A stretch of 64,000 nt of DNA from Pseudomonas paracarnis (GTDB lineage Bacteria; Pseudomonadota; Gammaproteobacteria; Pseudomonadales; Pseudomonadaceae): NCBI RefSeq assembly GCF_904063055.1, contig NZ_CAJFCN010000002.1:434001-498000 (forward strand), written 5' to 3'. A model generated the notes under the pieces. It saw nothing but the letters and a program-made list of their open reading frames with translations. It ran no database searches and was not told the origin of the DNA. The position numbers and the translations under genes are program-made. This document shows, in pieces, positions 20,826-29,556 of this stretch. Each line of letters begins with the position of its first letter. The stretch's first letter is position 1.

Positions 20826-21568
20826 TCACGACGCGCCACAAACTGACGCGTTATGGCACCAGCCTCGCCGTCGTGCTGGGCGTGCATGCCGTCGCGATCA
20901 TCATCGCGCTCCAATGGTCCGCGCCGCAGGCGATCCAGCTGCCACCCGCCGCCATGGTCATCGACCTGGCGCCGCTGCCAGCGCCACCGCCGCCTCCAGC
21001 ACCGCCCAAGGTCGTTGCGCCGCCGCCACCACCGGTCGAAGAGCTGCCCCTGCCGAAGCTGGCCGAGGCGCCCAAGCCAACGATCCAGGTGCCCAAGCCG
21101 GTCAAGCCCAAGCCTAAGCCACAACCGCCAAAGCCGGTGGAGAAGAAGCCCGAGCCGCCCAAGGAGAAACCTTCCGAGGAGCCACCGAGCGAAACGCCGC
21201 CGAGCAACGCACCTGCGCAGAAGTCCGCCCAGCCTACACCGGGCCCGTCCGCACAGCAGCTGGCCGCCCAGGCATCCTGGCAAAGCACGTTGCTGGCGCA
21301 CCTGCAGAAATACAAGAAGTACCCGCCCGGCGCCCAACGCAGTGGCAAGGAAGGTATGAACCGCTTGCGCTTCGTGGTCGATGGCGAAGGCAATGTGCTG
21401 TCCTACGAACTGGAAGGCCGCTCCGGCAACGCCGACCTGGACCGTGCAACGCTTGAGATGATCCGCAAGGCTCAGCCGCTACCCAAGCCACCGGCAGACC
21501 TGTTGAAAAACGGCAGCGTCGAACTGGTCGCGCCGTTCGTCTACAACATCGACAAGCGTCGCCGCTGA
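20822..21568 (+). CDS. tonB: TonB energy-coupling protein
   Basis: A 248-residue periplasmic linker that carries proton-motive energy to outer-membrane receptors. It has an N-terminal membrane anchor (about 13-32, TSLAVVLGVHAVAIIIALQW) and a long proline- and lysine-rich spacer (about 45-135) with repeated PKP and PPP runs. The compact C-terminal domain includes YPPGAQRSGKEGMNRLRF and GRSGNADLDRATLEMIRKAQPLP. Iron (Fur) control is expected from the family, but I did not find a convincing Fur box upstream of exbB. Confidence 0.94.
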   Translation: MITTRHKLTRYGTSLAVVLGVHAVAIIIALQWSAPQAIQLPPAAMVIDLAPLPAPPPPPAPPKVVAPPPPPVEELPLPKLAEAPKPTIQVPKPVKPKPKPQPPKPVEKKPEPPKEKPSEEPPSETPPSNAPAQKSAQPTPGPSAQQLAAQASWQSTLLAHLQKYKKYPPGAQRSGKEGMNRLRFVVDGEGNVLSYELEGRSGNADLDRATLEMIRKAQPLPKPPADLLKNGSVELVAPFVYNIDKRRR

Positions 21569-21576
21569 CAGAGCAC

Positions 21577-21603
21577 TGTGGGAGGGACTGGTGCCCTCCC
21601 ACA
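21577..21603. repeat. REP-like palindrome after tonB
   Basis: TGTGGGAGGG / CCCTCCCACA forms a perfect 10-bp stem with a 7-base loop just after the tonB stop codon. It resembles a half-REP and may end or protect the tonB message. Confidence 0.7.
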
Positions 21604-21724
21604 TTCGCTTTATTACCTCAGCAAAATTCCGACACTCCCCACTCAATCCCCAGCAAAGTTCTGATAACGTGCGTCTATCGATTGCAGCCGGTATGCTTGG
21701 CCCGCAACCTCATGGACGCCCGCT

Positions 21725-22645
21725 ATGACTCTCACAGAATTACGCTACATCGTGACCCTCGCCCAAGAACAGCACTTCGGCCATGCAGCCGAGCGTTGCC
21801 ACGTCAGCCAGCCGACGCTGTCGGTGGGTGTGAAAAAGCTTGAAGACGAACTCGGTGTGCTGATTTTCGAGCGCAGCAAGAGCGCCGTTCGCCTCACCCC
21901 GGTGGGCGAAGGCATCGTTGCCCAGGCGCAGAAGGTCCTGGAACAGGCGCAAAGCATTCGCGAATTGGCCCAGGCCGGCAAGAACCAGCTGACCGCGCCG
22001 CTCAAGGTCGGCGCGATCTATACGGTCGGCCCCTACCTGTTCCCGCACCTGATCCCGCAACTGCATCGCGTCGCGCCGCAGATGCCGCTGTATATCGAAG
22101 AAAACTTCACCCACGTGCTGCGCGACAAACTGCGCAACGGCGAGCTGGACGCGATCATCATCGCCCTGCCCTTCAACGAAGCGGACGTGCTGACCCTGCC
22201 GCTCTACGACGAGCCGTTCTATGTGCTGATGCCAGCCTCTCACCCGTGGACCAAGAAGGACACCATCGACGCCGGCCTGCTCAACGACAAGAGCCTGCTG
22301 CTGCTCGGTGAAGGCCACTGCTTCCGCGACCAGGTGCTGGAAGCCTGCCCGACCCTGACCAAGGGCAACGACGGCGCCAAGCACACCACGGTGGAATCCA
22401 GCTCCCTGGAAACCATTCGCCATATGGTCGCTTCCGGCCTGGGCATTTCGATCCTGCCGCTGTCTGCGGTAGACAGCCATCACTACGCCCAGGGCGTGAT
22501 CGAAGTTCGCCCACTCACGCCGCCGGTGCCGTTCCGTACCGTGGCGATTGCCTGGCGCGCCAGCTTCCCGCGCCCCAAAGCGATTGAGATCCTCGCGGAC
22601 TCGATCCGTCTGTGTTCGGTGGCCAAGCCGCCCGTTGCGAGCTAA
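21725..22645 (+). CDS. oxyR: Hydrogen-peroxide-sensing LysR-type regulator OxyR
   Basis: A 306-residue LysR-family activator. The N-terminal winged helix-turn-helix covers about 1-60 (RCHVSQPTLSVGVKKLEDELG). The redox pair Cys199 and Cys208 (GEGHCFRDQVLEAC) lines up with the peroxide-sensing disulfide of E. coli OxyR, so the protein should sense peroxide directly and activate catalase and alkyl hydroperoxide reductase genes. It is followed 8 bases later by recG, an operon pairing known in pseudomonads. Confidence 0.95.
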   Translation: MTLTELRYIVTLAQEQHFGHAAERCHVSQPTLSVGVKKLEDELGVLIFERSKSAVRLTPVGEGIVAQAQKVLEQAQSIRELAQAGKNQLTAPLKVGAIYTVGPYLFPHLIPQLHRVAPQMPLYIEENFTHVLRDKLRNGELDAIIIALPFNEADVLTLPLYDEPFYVLMPASHPWTKKDTIDAGLLNDKSLLLLGEGHCFRDQVLEACPTLTKGNDGAKHTTVESSSLETIRHMVASGLGISILPLSAVDSHHYAQGVIEVRPLTPPVPFRTVAIAWRASFPRPKAIEILADSIRLCSVAKPPVAS

Positions 22646-22653
22646 GCCACGGT

Positions 22654-24729
22654 ATGACTGAGCTGTCGCAGGTGTCGGTGACGGCACTCAAGGGTGTCGG
22701 TGAGGCCATGGCCGAGAAGCTGGCCAAGGTCGGCCTGGAGAACCTTCAGGACGTGCTGTTCCACCTGCCCCTGCGCTACCAGGACCGCACCCGCGTGGTG
22801 CCCATCGGCCATTTGCGCCCTGGGCAAGACGCGGTGATCGAAGGCACCGTCAGTGGCGCCGACGTGGTGATGGGCAAGCGCCGCAGCCTGGTGGTGCGCC
22901 TGCAGGACGGCACTGGCGGCTTGAGCTTGCGCTTCTACCACTTCAGCAACGCGCAGAAGGAAGGGCTCAAGCGTGGCACCCGCGTGCGCTGCTATGGCGA
23001 GGCACGCCCAGGCGCATCGGGCCTGGAAATCTACCACCCGGAATACCGCGCCATTACCGGCGATGAGCCGCCACCGGTGGACACCACGCTCACGCCGATC
23101 TACCCGCTGACCGAGGGCCTGACCCAGCAACGCCTGCGCCAGTTGTGCATGCAGACCCTGACCATGCTCGGCCCGCAAAGCCTGCCCGATTGGCTGCCCC
23201 TGGAGCTGGCCCGCGACTATCAGCTGGCGCCCCTGGCCGATGCGATCCGGTATTTGCATCACCCGCCCGCCGATGCCGATGTGGACGAACTCGCCCTCGG
23301 TCATCACTGGGCCCAGCATCGCCTGGCCTTTGAAGAACTGCTCACGCACCAGCTGTCCCAGCAACGCCTGCGCGAAAGCATGCGTTCCCTGCGCGCCCCG
23401 GCGATGCCCAAGGCCACGCGGCTGCCTGCGCAATACCTGGCCAACCTCGGCTTTGCGCCGACCGGCGCGCAACAGCGCGTGGGCAATGAAATCGCCTACG
23501 ACCTCAGCCAGCAAGAACCGATGCTGCGGTTGATCCAGGGTGACGTAGGCGCCGGCAAGACCGTGGTCGCTGCCCTCGCCGCCCTGCAAGCCCTGGAAGC
23601 TGGCTATCAAGTGGCGCTGATGGCACCGACGGAAATCCTCGCCGAACAACACTTCATCACCTTCAAGCGCTGGCTCGAACCGCTGGGCCTGGAGGTGGCG
23701 TGGCTGGCTGGCAAGCTCAAAGGCAAAAACCGCGTGGCCGCCCTGGAGCAGATCGCCGCCGGAGCACCGATGGTGGTGGGCACCCATGCGCTGTTCCAGG
23801 ACGAAGTGCAGTTCAAGAACCTTGCGCTAGTGATCATCGACGAACAGCACCGATTTGGCGTGCAACAGCGCCTGGCCCTGCGCCAGAAAGGCGTGGGCGG
23901 GCGCATGAACCCGCACCAGTTGATCATGACCGCCACGCCGATCCCACGCACCCTGGCCATGAGCGCCTACGCCGACCTCGACACCTCGATCCTCGACGAA
24001 CTGCCGCCGGGGCGTACGCCGGTCAACACCGTGCTGGTCGCCGACACCCGACGTGTCGAAGTGATCGAGCGCGTGCGCGGTGCCTGCGCCGAAGGCCGCC
24101 AGGCGTACTGGGTGTGTACCCTGATCGAAGAGTCCGAAGAACTGACCTGCCAGGCCGCCGAAACCACTTATGAAGACCTCACCAGTGCCTTGGGTGAGCT
24201 CAAGGTGGGGTTGATCCATGGCCGTATGAAACCGGCGGAAAAAGCCGCGGTAATGGCCGAGTTCAAGGCCGGCAACCTGCAATTGCTGGTGGCTACCACC
24301 GTGATTGAAGTGGGCGTGGACGTCCCCAACGCCAGCCTGATGATCATCGAAAACCCCGAACGCCTGGGCCTGGCGCAGCTGCACCAGCTGCGCGGGCGGG
24401 TTGGCCGGGGCAGTGCCGCCAGCCACTGCGTGCTGCTCTATCACCCGCCACTGTCGCAGATCGGTCGCCAGCGACTGGGCATCATGCGCGAAACCAACGA
24501 CGGTTTTGTTATCGCCGAAAAAGACCTCGAACTGCGCGGCCCCGGTGAAATGCTCGGCACGCGCCAGACCGGCCTGCTGCAATTCAAGGTCGCCGACCTG
24601 ATGCGCGATGCCGACCTGCTGCCCGCCGTGCGCGATGCTGCGCAAGCATTGCTCGAACGTTGGCCCGATCACGTCAGCCCCTTGCTCAACCGCTGGCTGC
24701 GGCACGGCCAGCAATACGGCCAAGTGTGA
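22654..24729 (+). CDS. recG: ATP-dependent DNA helicase RecG
   Basis: A 691-residue superfamily 2 helicase that remodels stalled forks and Holliday junctions. The N-terminal wedge domain (about 1-270) includes the OB-fold. The P-loop GDVGAGKT is at 296-303, the Walker-B-like DEQHRFG at 396-402, and helicase motif VI (QLRGRVGRG) lies toward the C-terminus. The ATG at 22654 is selected over one within oxyR. It is probably co-transcribed with oxyR. Confidence 0.95.
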   Translation: MTELSQVSVTALKGVGEAMAEKLAKVGLENLQDVLFHLPLRYQDRTRVVPIGHLRPGQDAVIEGTVSGADVVMGKRRSLVVRLQDGTGGLSLRFYHFSNAQKEGLKRGTRVRCYGEARPGASGLEIYHPEYRAITGDEPPPVDTTLTPIYPLTEGLTQQRLRQLCMQTLTMLGPQSLPDWLPLELARDYQLAPLADAIRYLHHPPADADVDELALGHHWAQHRLAFEELLTHQLSQQRLRESMRSLRAPAMPKATRLPAQYLANLGFAPTGAQQRVGNEIAYDLSQQEPMLRLIQGDVGAGKTVVAALAALQALEAGYQVALMAPTEILAEQHFITFKRWLEPLGLEVAWLAGKLKGKNRVAALEQIAAGAPMVVGTHALFQDEVQFKNLALVIIDEQHRFGVQQRLALRQKGVGGRMNPHQLIMTATPIPRTLAMSAYADLDTSILDELPPGRTPVNTVLVADTRRVEVIERVRGACAEGRQAYWVCTLIEESEELTCQAAETTYEDLTSALGELKVGLIHGRMKPAEKAAVMAEFKAGNLQLLVATTVIEVGVDVPNASLMIIENPERLGLAQLHQLRGRVGRGSAASHCVLLYHPPLSQIGRQRLGIMRETNDGFVIAEKDLELRGPGEMLGTRQTGLLQFKVADLMRDADLLPAVRDAAQALLERWPDHVSPLLNRWLRHGQQYGQV

Positions 24730-24806
24730 CGCCTGACGCACTTATCCGACCAACACCCGTATCAAGCTGGTTATACTCCAATGAATGTAAGAAATTGGAT
24801 CAGGCC

Positions 24807-26207
24807 ATGTCAGAAGTTGCCCTCGCCACAGCCCCACTGACCGCCCCGCCGGTCATTCGGGCGCTGCTCGCAAAGCTCGCCATCCCCTACACGGAAGTCA
24901 TCGAACAGCCTGGCCTGAACCCTGCACAAAAGGTCCAGGCGGTGTTGCTTGAAGATGCGGTTGGCGCGCTCATGGTGCTGTTCCCCCAAAGCCAGTTGCT
25001 GGACCTCAACCGCCTCGCCGAACTCACCGGTCGCCGCCTCACGGCCGTCGCCCCCGAGCGTGTCGAGCGCATGCTGGGCAAGCATGACCTGAGCCTGCTG
25101 CCGGGTTTGCCGCCCCTGACCAGTTCGCCGTGCCTGTACGAAGGCCGCTTGCTCAATGAGCCGAGCCTGCTGGTGCATTCGGGCGAAGCCGGGCTGTTGC
25201 TGGAAATCCCCAGCGACGCCTTCAAGAGCCTGCTCACCAAGGCCAGCGCCGCGCAGTTCGGGGAACCCTTGAGCAACATCCGCCCGAATCTCGACCGCCC
25301 CAATGATGACCGTGAGGAAATCACCCAGGCGATGCAAGCCTTCACCGCGCGTCGTATTCAGCAGCGCCTGGAAGCGACCATCGAGATTCCACCGCTGGCC
25401 GACACCGCGCAGAAGATCATCAAGCTGCGCGTCGATCCCAATGCCACCATCGACGACATCACCGGCGTGGTGGAAACCGACCCGGCCCTCGCCGCCCAGG
25501 TCGTAAGCTGGGCCGCGTCGCCCTACTACGCTTCGCCGGGCAAGATCCGCTCAGTCGAAGACGCCATCGTGCGCGTGCTGGGCTTTGATCTTGTGATCAA
25601 CCTGGCGCTGGGCCTGGCCCTGGGCAAAACCCTGAGCCTGCCCAAGGACCGCCCGCACCTGTCCACGCCGTACTGGCACCAGTCGATCTACACCGCCGCC
25701 GTGATTGAAGGCCTGACCCGCGCCATGCCCCGCGCCCAGCGCCCGGAAGCCGGCCTGACCTACCTGGCAGGTTTGCTGCACAACTTCGGCTACCTGCTGC
25801 TGGCCCACGTGTTTCCGCCGCACTTCTCGCTGATCTGCCGGCACCTGGAGGTCAACCCGCACCTGTGCCACAGCTACGTCGAGCAACATTTGCTGGGCAT
25901 CAGCCGCGAACAGATCGGCGCCTGGCTGATGCGCTACTGGGACATGCCGGACGAACTGTGCACCGCCCTGCGCTTCCAGCACGACCCGACGTACGACGGG
26001 CAATACGCCGAGTATCCGAACCTGGTGTGCCTGGCGGTGCGCCTGTTGCGCAGCCGGGGGATTGGCTCCGGGCCGGATGAATCCATTCCGGACGCACTGC
26101 TTGAGCGCCTGGGCTTGAGCCGCGAGAAGGCCGAGGACGTGGTGGGTAAAGTGCTGGATGCCGAAGTGCTGTTGCGCGAATTGGCTTCGCAGTTCAGCCA
26201 GGGGTAA
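24807..26207 (+). CDS. YbaK/EbsC-like domain fused to an HDOD domain
   Basis: A 466-residue two-domain protein. Residues about 10-140 resemble the YbaK/EbsC-type aminoacyl-tRNA deacylase fold (VIRALLAKLAIPYTEVIEQ, ...PERVERMLGKHDLSLLPGL). Residues about 180-400 form an HDOD domain (IPPLADTAQKIIKLR, ETDPALAAQVVSWAASPYY, TYLAGLLHNFGYLLLAH), a non-catalytic HD-like signalling module. Such fusions are common in Pseudomonas and may link translation quality control or amino-acid sensing to signalling, but no function is established. The ATG at 24807 starts the conserved region; the longer frame overlaps recG. Confidence 0.82.
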   Translation: MSEVALATAPLTAPPVIRALLAKLAIPYTEVIEQPGLNPAQKVQAVLLEDAVGALMVLFPQSQLLDLNRLAELTGRRLTAVAPERVERMLGKHDLSLLPGLPPLTSSPCLYEGRLLNEPSLLVHSGEAGLLLEIPSDAFKSLLTKASAAQFGEPLSNIRPNLDRPNDDREEITQAMQAFTARRIQQRLEATIEIPPLADTAQKIIKLRVDPNATIDDITGVVETDPALAAQVVSWAASPYYASPGKIRSVEDAIVRVLGFDLVINLALGLALGKTLSLPKDRPHLSTPYWHQSIYTAAVIEGLTRAMPRAQRPEAGLTYLAGLLHNFGYLLLAHVFPPHFSLICRHLEVNPHLCHSYVEQHLLGISREQIGAWLMRYWDMPDELCTALRFQHDPTYDGQYAEYPNLVCLAVRLLRSRGIGSGPDESIPDALLERLGLSREKAEDVVGKVLDAEVLLRELASQFSQG

Positions 26208-26224
26208 GCCCACCGCCTGTTAAA

Positions 26225-26311
26225 CCGCTATCGCAGGCAAGCCAGCTCCCACAGTTGACCGTATTTCCAAGTTGGAACGCGGTCACTGTGGGAGCTGGCT
26301 TGCCTGCGATG
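26225..26311. repeat. REPIN (GTGGGAGCTGGCTTGCCTGC class)
   Basis: Inverted arms CGCAGGCAAGCCAGCTCCCAC and its complement surround a short spacer, located between converging genes. The order of the arms is reversed relative to the element at 18265-18359. Confidence 0.9.
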
Positions 26312-26336
26312 AATTCAACTCGGTCTACCTGACCGC

Positions 26337-26711
26337 CTACTTCTTTTTCTTCGGCTTCAAATACTTGGTCAGGCCCTGGAACCAGATCACCAGTGCCGGG
26401 TTGCCCTTGATCTGGATCGACTTGTCCTGAATCCCCGTCATGAACGCCAGTTGCTTGTTCTTCGCCTGCATCGTGGCGAAGCCGTAGGCGGCATCCTTGA
26501 AGGCAATGGCGAAGGCCGGCGCCGGGTGGACACCTGAGCGGCTGGTGATGCGCTGGTCTTTGACGATGAAGTGACGGGCAACCTTGCCGTCGAGGGTCTG
26601 CAGCTGGAAGGCCAGGTCTTTGTCACCCAGTTGCTGCTGGAAGGCGGGGTTGGTGCGGCTGGCTTTGCCCATCATCAGGCCCAGCACCCACAGGAGAAGA
26701 CGAAATTTCAT
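26337..26711 (-). CDS. Small SCP2-like (sterol-carrier-fold) protein
   Basis: A 124-residue protein with an SCP2-like lipid-binding pattern: LQTLDGKVARHFIVKDQRITS, then HPAPAFAIAFKDAAYGFATM, then IQIKGNPALVIWFQGLTKYL. The extreme C-terminus is a lysine tail (KPKKKK). The N-terminal MKFRLLLWVLGLMMGKAS is hydrophobic and may be a membrane anchor. The ATG at 26711 is taken; a GTG two codons earlier is possible. The gene is conserved at this spot in pseudomonads, but its ligand is unknown. Confidence 0.65.
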   Translation of the reverse strand: MKFRLLLWVLGLMMGKASRTNPAFQQQLGDKDLAFQLQTLDGKVARHFIVKDQRITSRSGVHPAPAFAIAFKDAAYGFATMQAKNKQLAFMTGIQDKSIQIKGNPALVIWFQGLTKYLKPKKKK

Positions 26712-26765
26712 GCACACGGCCTCGGTGTATTTATTGGAGTGGCCGCAGCAGTGTAACGATTTGCA

Positions 26766-26814
26766 AAAAGAACGCCACCGATCTCGCGCTTTAGGCGCAG
26801 ATCGGTTGGCGTTT
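26766..26814 (-). terminator. Rho-independent terminator of the leftward T6SS operon
   Basis: Read leftward: AACGCCAACCGATCTGCGC and its near-complement form a long imperfect stem, followed by TTCTTTTTGC. It lies just beyond the tagQ stop codon, marking the end of the leftward secretion operon. Confidence 0.85.
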
Positions 26815-26835
26815 AACGCTTATAGCAACAAGTAC

Positions 26836-27759
26836 TTAAACGTTAGGACATGGCACTGGCGCCCAATCGGCCAGGTTTGGATTGCGGCAGGTTGCTTCGA
26901 TCTGGGTCTTGCCCGCACTGGCGACCTGCTTGCTTTCAGCTTGCTTGGCCTGCACGGTCTGGATGCTACGTTCGGTGGTTACCGCTTCTTTCGGCACTGT
27001 CGGCAGCACCGGCTTCTTGGCTGGCTTGACGGCTTTCTTGCCCTTGGCCGGAGCGACCACTGGCGTGGTATCGGCGGTGGCCACGGTCACCACATCGCTG
27101 CGCTGTACGCCGACCTGTTGCAGGTCTTTCTCGTACGCCTGGGTGTAGTTGTTCAGGTCTTCGCTGGCCTTGCCGTTGACCGTCACGATCAGGTCATTGG
27201 ATTCCTTCAGACCCGCGACGATTTCCGCCAGGCGCTTGCGGCCTTCGGTGTCGTTGACGGTCTTGGCCTTGCGATCAGCCACCAGCTTGGTGAATGCGCT
27301 CTGGTAGCACTGCTGCGAGGCCTTGGCATAGGCGGTGCTGCGGTCGATGTCCGAGGCGCTTTTGTTGAAGTCGGTGGAGTAGGACGCGATGCGCTGGTTG
27401 TCATCGGTGATCTGTTTCTGGCGCTCGGTGTAGTAACCCGCCGCACCGCCAGCCAGGGCGCCGCCTGCGGCACCGATCGCGGCATTGCGGCCACGGCTGT
27501 CCTTGTCGCCGGTCAGCGCGCCCAGCAGGGCACCGCCGGCCGCGCCGATCGCGGCACCGGTGACGACCGACTTGGTCATGTCCGAATCGGTGGCGCGCAG
27601 GTGCTGCACCGGCTCGTAGCAGTTGGGGTAGTACTCGACCTTGGTGCTCGACGCCACCTTGGACGCAGGCGACGTAGCGCAACCAGTCAACACGGTACTG
27701 AAACCAGCTGCGATCAGCAGCAGGTGACGCTTGGAAACCGCCTTACGGGAAAAAAGCAT
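26836..27759 (-). CDS. tagQ: T6SS-associated outer-membrane lipoprotein TagQ
   Basis: A 307-residue lipoprotein with the lipobox LTGC (Cys27) after a hydrophobic signal. Next comes a glycine-zipper stretch of two alternating Gly/Ala segments (about 66-110), then a helical region and a Lys/Pro-rich linker. In P. aeruginosa H1-T6SS, TagQ anchors TagR to the outer membrane and takes part in sensing attack from neighbours. This copy has the same length and the same last position in the leftward operon, 84 bases after tagR. The start at 27759 is chosen; twelve upstream residues are not part of the signal. Confidence 0.88.
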   Translation of the reverse strand: MLFSRKAVSKRHLLLIAAGFSTVLTGCATSPASKVASSTKVEYYPNCYEPVQHLRATDSDMTKSVVTGAAIGAAGGALLGALTGDKDSRGRNAAIGAAGGALAGGAAGYYTERQKQITDDNQRIASYSTDFNKSASDIDRSTAYAKASQQCYQSAFTKLVADRKAKTVNDTEGRKRLAEIVAGLKESNDLIVTVNGKASEDLNNYTQAYEKDLQQVGVQRSDVVTVATADTTPVVAPAKGKKAVKPAKKPVLPTVPKEAVTTERSIQTVQAKQAESKQVASAGKTQIEATCRNPNLADWAPVPCPNV

Positions 27760-27843
27760 AGATGTGATCTCTGTTAAGTTTGACTTGCCCAGCACGGCCC
27801 ACCGCCGCCTGAGTCCCTTCCAAGCTCGCTAGACAGCCAACGA

Positions 27844-29556
27844 TCAAGACCGCTGACCGCTCGCTGCGAGCAATTCCTTCAAGATCGTTGCCGGGTCGGC
27901 CCGCTGTTGCTTGCGGTAGTTGCCGACATGGCGAACGAACAGTGTCGCGCGCGTCACCAGGCTCTTGCCGAGCACTGGCTTGCGATCCAACTCTTCCTTG
28001 ATCCGTTGAAACTGCGCCTGGATCACCGCATCGGTGTAGCGCGTGCCGGTGGCCAGGTTGTCGATGTAAATCGCCACCGCGCCGTCCAACGCGCTGCGTC
28101 CATTGGTAATGGCCATGTCAAACAGCTGCGCGCTGGCCTCGTCCTTGCTGTCCACCGCCTGCTGGCGACTCTTCTGCAGGTTGGCCAGGCGGATGTTGTA
28201 GTTGCTGATGGTCTCGGCCACCAACGCCGCCGACTGGATCAAATTGCCCGCGGCTTCTTCGCGTTGCTGGGCGATCAGCGACACGTTGCGCTTGAGCTCT
28301 TCGTTGACCAGGCCCAGCTCGGCTTGAAGCTTGGGATCGACACTGGCGGCGATGATGCTGTCCAGGCGCTTGGTCGGGTCCTGGGCGTCGTCGATGGCAT
28401 CGGTCAGCGCGGCCAGACGGCCTTCCTTCTGCCATTGGGCAAACAATTCCTTGTAGCGCGAGCGCGGCGCCGACAACGCGCCAATCGCCACGCGAAAGCC
28501 GGTGGTCTCGTTGCTTTGCTCGGTGCCATCAGCGGCAAACAACGGGTATTCGCGGCGCATGCCGGTGAACAACGTGCCCTCGCCTTCCAGGTAGTTGCCG
28601 CCCTTGACCACAAAGCCGCCGTAGGTGCCCTGGCGGCGGCCAGCGTGTACCAGCTGGAAGGATTCCTGGACCATTTCCGCGGCGTTGCCGATCACGTCGA
28701 ACATGCCAATGGGGTTGGGCAACTTGGTACCGATGGGCATCAACCGCGCCGCCTGGCCGGTGCCGCCGGCCACTTGGTTGAACACCGCGTAATCGGCCAG
28801 CGGACCATCGCTTTCACTGCCCTCGGCGCGCCGTGGATACAGACGGCCTTCGAGGTCCTGGCGGCTCACCGCCTGGCCGCCGCGTGCGGCGTACTCCCAC
28901 TCCACTTCGGTGGGCAGGCGCACAAAACCCAGGCCGCCGTCTTCGGCCGACGCACCGCGCCCGCTTACCGGCAGCAGTTCGCGGTGGTATTTCATCAGCC
29001 AGGCGCTGTACACCGCCGAGAAACGCTCGGCTTCAAAGCGCGACAGTTTCACCTTGGGCAAACGCCCGGCCATGCCGCTGGGCGCCTCACATGCGGGAGC
29101 CGGTTCTCCGCTGGCCAGGGATTGCGCCTGGGCCATCACCTGGGCGTACTGGCGAGCAGTCACTTCGTATTTGCCGATAAAGTACAGCATGGGCTTGAGC
29201 GGGGTCTTGGCGTCGGTCTTCGGCATCTGCGGCGCGATGACCTTGCTCCAGTCCTTGGGCAAGTCCTTGAGGGTGAACTGGCCGTTGATGAAGTCGCGCC
29301 GGTAGCCGGAAATAAACGACTGCTGATAACCCGCCTCGCCTTCGGCAAAGGGGTAGCCCAGGTTGATTTCACGGTCATCCAGGGTGCCCTGGGCCAGAAT
29401 GTAGGCGTAGCGGAATACCATGTTACCTTCGCAGGGCAGCGGCAGGCTCACGTCGTCCGGCAACGGCTTGGGGTTGTCGAGCTTGTCACTTGCCTCATCG
29501 GCCCAGGCCAGCGAGGCCAGGCTCAGCGCCACGCAGGCGCCCAGTAATTTATACAT
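27844..29556 (-). CDS. tagR: T6SS threonine-phosphorylation pathway periplasmic protein TagR
   Basis: A 570-residue protein with a signal peptide cleaved near AWA-DE (19/20). A formylglycine-generating-enzyme-like (FGE/SUMF1) domain covers about 130-390 (TARQYAQVM, FVRLPTEVEWEYAARGG, VIGNAAEMVQE, ETTGFRVAIG), followed by a helical C-terminus. In P. aeruginosa, TagR is periplasmic and promotes PpkA kinase activation; the FGE-like fold is not thought to act as a sulfatase-modifying enzyme here. It overlaps tagS by 8 bases. Confidence 0.88.
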   Translation of the reverse strand: MYKLLGACVALSLASLAWADEASDKLDNPKPLPDDVSLPLPCEGNMVFRYAYILAQGTLDDREINLGYPFAEGEAGYQQSFISGYRRDFINGQFTLKDLPKDWSKVIAPQMPKTDAKTPLKPMLYFIGKYEVTARQYAQVMAQAQSLASGEPAPACEAPSGMAGRLPKVKLSRFEAERFSAVYSAWLMKYHRELLPVSGRGASAEDGGLGFVRLPTEVEWEYAARGGQAVSRQDLEGRLYPRRAEGSESDGPLADYAVFNQVAGGTGQAARLMPIGTKLPNPIGMFDVIGNAAEMVQESFQLVHAGRRQGTYGGFVVKGGNYLEGEGTLFTGMRREYPLFAADGTEQSNETTGFRVAIGALSAPRSRYKELFAQWQKEGRLAALTDAIDDAQDPTKRLDSIIAASVDPKLQAELGLVNEELKRNVSLIAQQREEAAGNLIQSAALVAETISNYNIRLANLQKSRQQAVDSKDEASAQLFDMAITNGRSALDGAVAIYIDNLATGTRYTDAVIQAQFQRIKEELDRKPVLGKSLVTRATLFVRHVGNYRKQQRADPATILKELLAASGQRS

